A stretch of 18,752 nucleotides of DNA from Thermoplasmata archaeon. Its GTDB lineage: Archaea > Thermoplasmatota > Thermoplasmata > Thermoplasmatales > Thermoplasmataceae. Of the stretch, positions 13,224 through 18,752 are shown piece after piece. How positions within the stretch are numbered: the stretch's first letter is position 1; every line of letters begins with the position of its first letter. Below the pieces are notes generated by a model that was not told the origin of the DNA, did not search any database, and saw only the letters and a program-made list of their open reading frames with translations. Location of the stretch: assembly GCA_021793945.1 (NCBI GenBank), contig JAJYRT010000022.1:1-18752 (forward strand). Direction: 5' to 3'. A program made the position numbers and the translations under genes.

Positions 13224-15857
13224 CTAGTCGTGCCGGTGCCTGTGAAGCAACCTTCTCCTGTATGACTTCATACATGCGGTGCAGACATAGTATGTGCTTA
13301 AACTGCGCCACTGAATAACTCCAAGAATAGCCAGGAAAATTGCTGCTATGCCGCTGGCGTCATAAATCACCTCGATGTTGTAAGCAGGAGCTGGTAATTT
13401 AACTGCTGGCAATGCAAAGTTTACCATCACCGTAGAATTTTTCATGGAAACAGAGAAATTTACGGTCTGGACAGAGAAATTTCCATTATAGGGAGTGATG
13501 ATAGCGGTATAGTTTCCCTCTGGCAGTGACATGTTCTGGCTTTCCCCAAATCCCATGGAGGTTATGTTTCCCACAAGAACTGACCATACAGTGTAATGTG
13601 GCAGGCCGCTCTCCACGAATGTCACCACCGGATTCTTCGTCCCCTGTATTGCAACAGTCTGGTTGAATGTGAAATTATAGTATTGGCCGCCAATTATTTC
13701 CGGGGAAAAGCACAGGCTGAAGGCAGTTACATTTTGCGAGGTATTGAATGTGAGCGATACCGGAAATTTAGAACCCGGTGAGATGGCTAAAAGTCTTGTC
13801 AGGGTATAACCGTACCCTCCGGAGGACGTAATTCTGGCATGAAGCACGTAGGACGCCGTGTTGAGGCCAAGGTTCGAGACCAGGAAAAAAGCTTCAATTT
13901 CATTGCCTGAAGATGTAGCAGAAAAATTGCTGACCGTGATACTTATGTTTGGTTCCACGGAGATCGGGTAAACAATGGAAAAATTCTCCCCCTCGAGCGT
14001 GTAATTGTTGCATTTGACAGTAACAGTAGCGATGTAGCTGCCTGGCTGTGCTGAGACTGGAATCGAATAGAATCCGCTCAGTACCATTGGTGTTCCAGAA
14101 CCGAGCACCAGTGGGTGCGAACTGATCAGGTCTGCTGTCTCGGCGAATCCTCCAATATCAAGCGTAATGTTTCTCAGGGCTACTGTCCCGGTTGAAACAA
14201 TAGACATGTTAAGTGGCGAATTTCCCACAGTTACCTCTTTCGTGGCTAAAAAGAGGGAAATGTCCGGAAGATCCAGGTTGAATCTCTGCATCACGTTCGT
14301 GCTGATTGGAGCGGGAAATGGAGGGACTGAAAAATATGAGGCGATGCCGGCCATTGTTACAGAATAATCCCCCACATAGGTCAGATTATTTGAAGAATTC
14401 AAAAGGCAATCGGCAAGAGGGAAACCAAATTCTCCGTCCTGCTTCAATGGCAAGGAAAAACCGGATTCCCCGATCATGGTGGAAACATCCTGGTTCCATA
14501 GGGCAGCGATTGCTGACAGCCGGGTTGAAGTCATTGCTGGCATCACGGATGGAGTTCCGTTCACAAAACGTCCATGTGGAGTACTGAATTCCAGGTTCTC
14601 ATAGGTGTAAAGCATTACGGCGGAATGATTTGAGACAATGAACGGGGGGTCCACATAAGTCCCATTGCTATATTCACCGCTGACAAGATATGCTGTGGAA
14701 TTGCCATTCAGTATAAGCATGTTCTTTTCGGGGTTGAGTATCTTTCCAGTCGTAAATGTGCGCTGAAGGTCGAAGGAGAACCTGTCCCTGATGGAGAGAT
14801 AGGTAGAGTTATAGAGAATGATATTGAACATCCCTGTACCATACCTGGCTTCAGTATCATTGGAGAGCAGCGTTATTTTAACGCTCTTGATTTCTGTCCG
14901 TGTGTTTGCATTAAGACCGTACCCTGCAGTGAATCCCGAGGAGGAATAAGCATTGGCCTGATTTACAGGCACAGAGACGTTAACAGGGATGGAAACAGAT
15001 TCAAGTATGCTGTCTCCGCCGGTACTTGGAAATGTGTAATTTTCGATAGTTGTCCCATTTGCCATGACATTTATGAAATCAAGACCGTTGCTGTCATTGC
15101 CGCTAAATGTCAGGTTCAGGATAATTGAATCATCATATGCAGTGGGAACAGTTACATTTCCGCATGTGAACGCGATCTTGTTATAACCGACCTCTCCAAA
15201 CGATCCGGAGGTTCCCGATGCCGGGGCACTCAGGTATCCGTTGGCATAGGGTCTGACAGCGGACCTGTGGTATAGGCCGTCATAGGTGGTGTTGTAAGAG
15301 TAGATGGTGCTGTTTACGGCCTTGATGCTAAGGCTTCTCGCAATGGAAGGTGACGATGAATTTTGCATGCCTATGTCGGAAGAAAGAAATCGTGCAGTGG
15401 AGTGGACAATATTCAGGGAACCGTGAAATCCAAAGGAAGAATTGTATGCGAAAATGGAAGCCGAACCGGCCATGGATCCGTTTCCGATGTTCAGGTTGAG
15501 GGTAATGTTTCCCGCGCCGTTTATGGTGGAAGTGCTTATCACCGAATCGTTGAACCATGCAGATCCATAATCATCAATGTTCATGACTGACCCCACTTCC
15601 CCGACCAGAACCAGGTTTGTATCATTGACCACCAATTTCGATCCAGGCATTATGGTAAGGTTCTGGAACAGGTAGTAGGTGGTTCGTGTGACACCATTTC
15701 CAATAGCGATCATGCCGTTACTGGCAGGAAATGCATTATGTGATTTTATCATACCTCCCTCTTCGTGTTGGCTTGCCGGGAAAAGCCCGAATAGGAATAC
15801 AACCAATACTATACTAATGACAATAAGTGATCTAATTGTAGTATATCCGGAGCGCAT
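13224..15857 (-). CDS. Large membrane-anchored surface protein with CxxC/His-rich tail
   Basis: An 877-residue protein with a membrane helix or signal anchor at about 9-26 (SLIVISIVLVVFLFGLFPA). A long extracytoplasmic part follows, rich in N, S and T with dozens of N-x-S/T sequons and beta-strand character. No catalytic motif is apparent. Residues of about 765-830 are an Ig-like module starting VVTFVESGLPHYTVWSV, related to the FTETGL module of the beta-helix protein in this window and to repeats near thermopsins. A second helix (about 836-852) is followed by a cytoplasmic tail with CTAC, SYRRRLL and the ending HRHRHD. The tail could bind metal, or be only a positive stop-transfer signal. 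The ATG is 25 nt after a palindromic TATA box. Function is unknown; a structural or S-layer-associated role is plausible. It ends 49 bp from the convergent PoxB-like gene. Confidence 0.8.
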   Translation of the reverse strand: MRSGYTTIRSLIVISIVLVVFLFGLFPASQHEEGGMIKSHNAFPASNGMIAIGNGVTRTTYYLFQNLTIMPGSKLVVNDTNLVLVGEVGSVMNIDDYGSAWFNDSVISTSTINGAGNITLNLNIGNGSMAGSASIFAYNSSFGFHGSLNIVHSTARFLSSDIGMQNSSSPSIARSLSIKAVNSTIYSYNTTYDGLYHRSAVRPYANGYLSAPASGTSGSFGEVGYNKIAFTCGNVTVPTAYDDSIILNLTFSGNDSNGLDFINVMANGTTIENYTFPSTGGDSILESVSIPVNVSVPVNQANAYSSSGFTAGYGLNANTRTEIKSVKITLLSNDTEARYGTGMFNIILYNSTYLSIRDRFSFDLQRTFTTGKILNPEKNMLILNGNSTAYLVSGEYSNGTYVDPPFIVSNHSAVMLYTYENLEFSTPHGRFVNGTPSVMPAMTSTRLSAIAALWNQDVSTMIGESGFSLPLKQDGEFGFPLADCLLNSSNNLTYVGDYSVTMAGIASYFSVPPFPAPISTNVMQRFNLDLPDISLFLATKEVTVGNSPLNMSIVSTGTVALRNITLDIGGFAETADLISSHPLVLGSGTPMVLSGFYSIPVSAQPGSYIATVTVKCNNYTLEGENFSIVYPISVEPNISITVSNFSATSSGNEIEAFFLVSNLGLNTASYVLHARITSSGGYGYTLTRLLAISPGSKFPVSLTFNTSQNVTAFSLCFSPEIIGGQYYNFTFNQTVAIQGTKNPVVTFVESGLPHYTVWSVLVGNITSMGFGESQNMSLPEGNYTAIITPYNGNFSVQTVNFSVSMKNSTVMVNFALPAVKLPAPAYNIEVIYDASGIAAIFLAILGVIQWRSLSTYYVCTACMKSYRRRLLHRHRHD

Positions 15858-15878
15858 TGTTGGTCAAATGGAGACCCG

Positions 15879-15886
15879 ATTTAAAT
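15879..15886 (-). promoter_or_regulatory. TATA box of the 877-aa surface protein gene
   Basis: ATTTAAAT is a palindrome centred 25-26 nt before ATG 15857, followed upstream by an A-run on the minus strand. The spacing fits a leaderless transcript. Confidence 0.5.
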
Positions 15887-15966
15887 TTTTTTTAACCATA
15901 AAACAGTAATTTAATGCAGCATTCAGCGCAACATAATGAAATAATTGCATCTTTACGAAATCACAA

Positions 15967-16953
15967 TTACCTGTCAACATGAATGTAGGCATTCAGGGAA
16001 TCCTTGACCTGCTGCCAGGTCTTGCTTTTCTTGGTCAAATAAGTGATCTCGCTTCTTGAGAGCCCGAGGGTAATGCGATCTTCAGGCCGATCAAACCTGA
16101 GATGATCCTTAAGTATAAGTGACTCTGCAAGGCTCTCCATGAAGACCAGGTAGTTGTTCCTGTCAAACCTGACTGCACGAACTGACGAAAATTTGGTTCC
16201 AACGAAGCATGCTGTGAAGAACACCCACAAACCAAGCCTGGTGAAAGGTCTGCGATGCCTGTTGAAGAGCATCATATCCCCTATTCCATAATTGCATCCG
16301 ATCATAAGGTCGCGCATCGTGGTGAAATTCCTGGCAGTTCTCCTGATAATATTAGCAGAAAAATTGTGTCGTGCCCCTGCAACGCACTCATAATCCTCAA
16401 GTTCACTGCGCGGGTAGGCTATTATACCCGACAGGACAGCAATCCTGCTGTAAAGGTCCACATCCTCGCCAGCGTCAAGTTCACGCCATCCTCCTGCCTC
16501 GGTGAGCAACGACATGGGTATAACAGGAAGTTCGGTGAAAAGCATCTTCTTTTCCATCAGGCTGATGAATTTGAGAATGAGGTCTGCGTGCGAATAGTCA
16601 TAGATGTAATCAAGATCAAAGAATACCAGGAACTTACCGGAGCACCTTGCAGAGACCTGTTTCTTGCAGGAACCGGAATTACCCTGATCAAGTCTTGCTA
16701 TTATGGCCTGTGGGAACTTTTGCTTGATGGACTTAGCTATTGCCGCAAGTGTTTCAGAGCTCGGCTGATAGCCAATAACAATCTCGTATGGCACTGAAAT
16801 CTCATCGCCGATCTCGAGTATTCTCGACAGTGACTGGGTATAATGGTCGGGGGTTCCCCTAAGCACAGTAGCAAAGGAAACCATGCGATCGTCCGGATCG
16901 TGTTCCACAACCGGGACTATTCTAAGTGCCCTTTCCCTCAGTTCTTCTGTCAA
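15967..16953 (-). CDS. GT2-like (GT-A fold) glycosyltransferase
   Basis: A 328-residue protein with the order of motifs of family 2 glycosyltransferases. Residues 52-72 (SVPYEIVIGYQPSSETLAAI) give the first strand and loop. LDQGNSGSCKKQVSARCSG (88-106) corresponds to the 'N.G...arN.G' block. FLVFFDLDYIYDY (108-120) contains the D-x-D (113-115) that binds the metal and sugar nucleotide. GGWRELDAGEDVDLYSR (154-170) supplies the E-D acceptor/catalytic motif (163-164). A hydrophobic segment at about 240-254 may touch the membrane, but there is no signal peptide. Sugar donor and acceptor cannot be told. The start is TTG, supported by a TATA-like stretch 14-27 nt upstream; a Met at residue 24 is the alternative but would remove part of the first conserved strand region. 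It lies downstream of neither surface gene's promoter, so it has its own transcript. Confidence 0.75.
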   Translation of the reverse strand: MTEELRERALRIVPVVEHDPDDRMVSFATVLRGTPDHYTQSLSRILEIGDEISVPYEIVIGYQPSSETLAAIAKSIKQKFPQAIIARLDQGNSGSCKKQVSARCSGKFLVFFDLDYIYDYSHADLILKFISLMEKKMLFTELPVIPMSLLTEAGGWRELDAGEDVDLYSRIAVLSGIIAYPRSELEDYECVAGARHNFSANIIRRTARNFTTMRDLMIGCNYGIGDMMLFNRHRRPFTRLGLWVFFTACFVGTKFSSVRAVRFDRNNYLVFMESLAESLILKDHLRFDRPEDRITLGLSRSEITYLTKKSKTWQQVKDSLNAYIHVDR

Positions 16954-16966
16954 TGCTATAGTATCT

Positions 16967-16980
16967 ATATTTAAGTTAAA
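16967..16980 (-). promoter_or_regulatory. TATA-like region of the glycosyltransferase gene
   Basis: The minus strand reads TTTAACTTAAATAT, 14-27 nt before the TTG start at 16953. It favours the TTG over the Met at codon 24. Confidence 0.4.
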
Positions 16981-16992
16981 TTCTTTTTTGTT

Positions 16993-17175
16993 TCAATTTC
17001 TGAACTTGATCATCTTCAACGCGGGCTCTAAGTCTCTCTTTATTATCTCCTCTATGCCGACTCCCTCTTCCTGTGCCTGCCTGCATAGTTTCACTGTCGT
17101 CTTATGGTCTATTGTTCTTTGATCCCCAGTCTTGGTATAGATAACCATCTCACCGAAATCTTCACAGTCTATCAC
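16993..17175 (-). CDS. Unrecognised 60-residue protein
   Basis: A GTG-started frame encodes a charged soluble protein with a strand-rich first third (GEMVIYTKTGDQRTIDH) and two likely helices (TVKLCRQAQEEG, IEEIIKRDLEPALKMI). The composition is protein-like and the in-frame stop (TGA) lies three codons before the GTG, so there is no alternative start. A TATA-like stretch (17186-17196) is 11-21 nt upstream, slightly close. I recognise no family; size and shape would fit a small DNA-binding or antitoxin-like protein, but nothing shows this. Confidence 0.4.
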   Translation of the reverse strand: MIDCEDFGEMVIYTKTGDQRTIDHKTTVKLCRQAQEEGVGIEEIIKRDLEPALKMIKFRN

Positions 17176-17252
17176 ATTTGCCCATCATATTTTACAATTC
17201 AAACTTTCTGTCTCGCAACTGAATAAGTTGTGCATGTGGCACACCTGGGACG

Positions 17253-17260
17253 CTTAAATT
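17253..17260 (+). promoter_or_regulatory. TATA-like box of the 173-aa gene
   Basis: CTTAAATT is centred 32-33 nt before TTG 17289 and 50 nt before ATG 17307. It favours the TTG as a near-leaderless start. Confidence 0.35.
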
Positions 17261-17288
17261 TCGCTTTCACTTTCGTGCAGAGCGTCAA

Positions 17289-17810
17289 TTGAATATATAT
17301 GCTCTTATGTATATTCCTGTGATCGAATTGAGTCTTGACATCGATAGCTTCATGGATGAACTGGATAGGCACATCTCAACTACCGGTATACTGACATATC
17401 TGTCTGAAAGGGGAACGGAAACATGGGACATCACCAGGAAGGGCGAGAAGCTGTTCCTTGGAACAAATAGTTCACAGAATTCTCGTTTCAAGGCCATCTT
17501 ATCAAGAACAATAAAGAACAGTCAGATAGTTTCCATCATCCTCAGGTCCTTCACACCTGAAAGGGACCCCACGAGTGGCTTCCCCGTGAAAGAACTCAGA
17601 GGGTACCTCCTGTCTGTGGAGAACGATCATCTGAAATGGTATATGATAGACGCTGAGGACCTGATGGAATCACACAACACAGATTCTCTCTCCGGAGACA
17701 AGCTCGAACCGGAGCAGTCCGTGATATACTGCGGCCCTAACAACAGGTGCATCGACTCCAGCGGAAGGGAGATCCTCACAGTCACCATAGCACCCTCCAG
17801 AGTGAAATAG
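17289..17810 (+). CDS. Unrecognised soluble protein, 173 aa
   Basis: An acidic-to-neutral soluble protein with no signal peptide or membrane helix. The N-terminal third (IELSLDIDSFMDELDRHI, then STTGILTYLSERG) looks helical. The middle (VKELRGYLLSVENDHLKWYM) and the end (GREILTVTIAPSRVK) look beta-rich. Two Cys lie near the end (CGPNNRC). I recognise no family. TTG 17289 is chosen for its distance from a TATA-like box; ATG 17307 is the alternative and would shorten the protein by six residues. It is the only plus-strand gene of the right-hand part besides the PoxB-like gene and has no operon partner. Confidence 0.65.
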   Translation: MNIYALMYIPVIELSLDIDSFMDELDRHISTTGILTYLSERGTETWDITRKGEKLFLGTNSSQNSRFKAILSRTIKNSQIVSIILRSFTPERDPTSGFPVKELRGYLLSVENDHLKWYMIDAEDLMESHNTDSLSGDKLEPEQSVIYCGPNNRCIDSSGREILTVTIAPSRVK

Positions 17811-17988
17811 GCGCGTTATGCGAACTTCCTCGAGAAGAACGCCGGCCGGATTGATTGAATAGGATTCCTTCTGGATAATCCATTGAAAGAAAACCTGAAA
17901 TGCCGCTGATAATTTTTGGGCACATGCGGATGACAATTCTAACGTTTCATCAAAGCTGCTGTAGAAAGGGACCAGAGCTATGGAGCTA

Positions 17989-18525
17989 CTAGGTCATTGG
18001 AGGTTTCTCGATTAATCCATCAACGAGATAGATTGCGCCGACAATAAGAAGGGTGAAATAGGATACCGTTGCAGCTACCATCAGGTAAGGATATAATGAG
18101 TAGGGAAAGCTGGAATTGATGATCGAATATTCTGTCCCGTGGTATGCGGTTGAAGTGATTACAAGGGTGTATGACCCGGAAAGATGTGCATACATATTGC
18201 CATTTGAAATAGAATAGAAAGTGCCATCTACCTCGACCTCTGAAGCCATTACGGGTGGAACGGAGTAGCTGTTCAGATTAGAAGAGTTTATGAAAGGTAG
18301 ATCAGCAGTCGGAACAAGGTACGAGGCGGAGAGGTTTTTTGAGAAAACGTCAAGGATTTTAGAATCAGTCATAGATAAAGCGTTTGAGGAGTAAATGCCC
18401 GCTTTAAGTTCGTGGAAATTGCGACCCAGCTCATATGACACATAGTCATTGATCGAGATGGCTGCTATAATTGCCAGGCCAGCAACTATCAAAATTGCAC
18501 CTCGCTTTAGATGGGCCTTATCCAT
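17989..18525 (-). CDS. Two-helix membrane protein of unknown function
   Basis: A 178-residue protein with membrane helices at about 8-25 (RGAILIVAGLAIIAAISI) and 145-168 (LYPYLMVAATVSYFTLLIVG and on). The 120-residue part between them has sequons (NLSAS, NSSF) and should face outside, giving a membrane hairpin with an extracytoplasmic domain. The family is not recognised; such proteins are common and mostly lineage-specific in Thermoplasmata. The ATG lies about 23 nt after a TATA-like box. Confidence 0.65.
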   Translation of the reverse strand: MDKAHLKRGAILIVAGLAIIAAISINDYVSYELGRNFHELKAGIYSSNALSMTDSKILDVFSKNLSASYLVPTADLPFINSSNLNSYSVPPVMASEVEVDGTFYSISNGNMYAHLSGSYTLVITSTAYHGTEYSIINSSFPYSLYPYLMVAATVSYFTLLIVGAIYLVDGLIEKPPMT

Positions 18526-18543
18526 TCCTTACCATCTGTATTT

Positions 18544-18553
18544 TTAATATAAA
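18544..18553 (-). promoter_or_regulatory. TATA box of the two-helix membrane protein gene
   Basis: Minus-strand TTTATATTAA is centred 23-24 nt before ATG 18525, again a leaderless spacing. Confidence 0.5.
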
Positions 18554-18597
18554 CTTACCACGGTGATAGGGTCCGACGCATCAGGTATGGCAAACCC

Positions 18598-18752
18598 TCA
18601 CTGGTAAAGGGGGGAGGTTGAATAGTAATATCCAGACCTTTGACGGCTAAAGTGCATTTCAAAGGGAGTAAAACTGCAGTCTTGGCACATGCCAAAAGTT
18701 CCCATTTTCCCTTAGAAGACCACAAACAAGGCACCATCCACAACCAATGATA
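18598..18752 (-). pseudogene. Possible frameshifted zinc-ribbon end, cut by window edge
   Basis: On the minus strand one frame is open from the window edge and includes GCGWCLVCGLLREN, then stops. A second frame contains KMGTFGMCQDCSFTPFEM and ends with TGA at 18598-18600. Joining them in the G/A-rich run near 18706 would give C-x2-C-x12-C-x2-C, the spacing of a zinc ribbon. This may be the broken C-terminus of a gene entering from the right, or coincidence. A third frame, 62 residues starting MWMVPCLWSSK, does not look like protein. Confidence 0.25.

Noticed and set aside
16255..16797. 180-aa plus-strand frame opposite the glycosyltransferase
   Set aside because: The minus frame carries the GT2 motifs; this one shows no conserved pattern.

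Overview
The window looks archaeal and most like Thermoplasmata (acidophilic Thermoplasmatales and relatives). Four things point there. The cell-surface proteins carry the 'FTETGL / FVESGL' Ig-like modules common in that class. Most genes have an A/T-rich TATA-like box about 24-30 nt before the start codon and no Shine-Dalgarno sequence, which suggests leaderless transcription. TTG and GTG starts are frequent. There is also a relic of an archaeal-type AAA ATPase. This is inference from style and family; no rRNA or other marker gene is present, so I do not name a genus.

Region 1 (about 1-6.2 kb) is an A/T-rich accessory island full of toxin-antitoxin (TA) modules in different states of decay. 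On the minus strand lies a two-gene cassette: a retropepsin-like aspartic protease (745-1209) and a small DUF5678-like protein (1193-1459). Next to it is a nuclease-wHTH-AbiEi-like fusion (1726-2727) whose nucleotidyltransferase partner (1494-1739) is cut off at its catalytic motif. A second type IV module on the plus strand has an intact AbiEi antitoxin (3329-3991) and a broken AbiEii toxin (3988-4342). Between the two modules is a start-less relic of an archaeal AAA ATPase (3034-3249). A third module, a nucleotidyltransferase with a VapB-like N-terminus (4885-5454) plus a HEPN protein (4466-4891), is intact. About 750 bp of A/T-rich sequence with no convincing gene closes the island.

Region 2 (6.2-18.7 kb) is more G/C-rich and looks like resident chromosome. 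It holds a 927-aa secreted beta-helix/PEGA surface protein, a cytoplasmic six-Asp-box BNR protein, a ZIP-family transporter with altered metal-site residues, a PoxB-like ThDP enzyme transcribed divergently from it, an 877-aa membrane-anchored surface protein, a GT2-like glycosyltransferase, and several small unknown proteins.

How the genes work together: in region 1 each antitoxin/toxin pair overlaps by a few bases and would be co-transcribed. The two AbiEi-type promoters share a nearly identical 12-bp palindromic element, which suggests related autoregulation. In region 2 most genes appear to be single transcription units with their own leaderless promoters. The large surface proteins are rich in N-glycosylation sequons and a glycosyltransferase lies beside one of them, but a functional link is only an inference.
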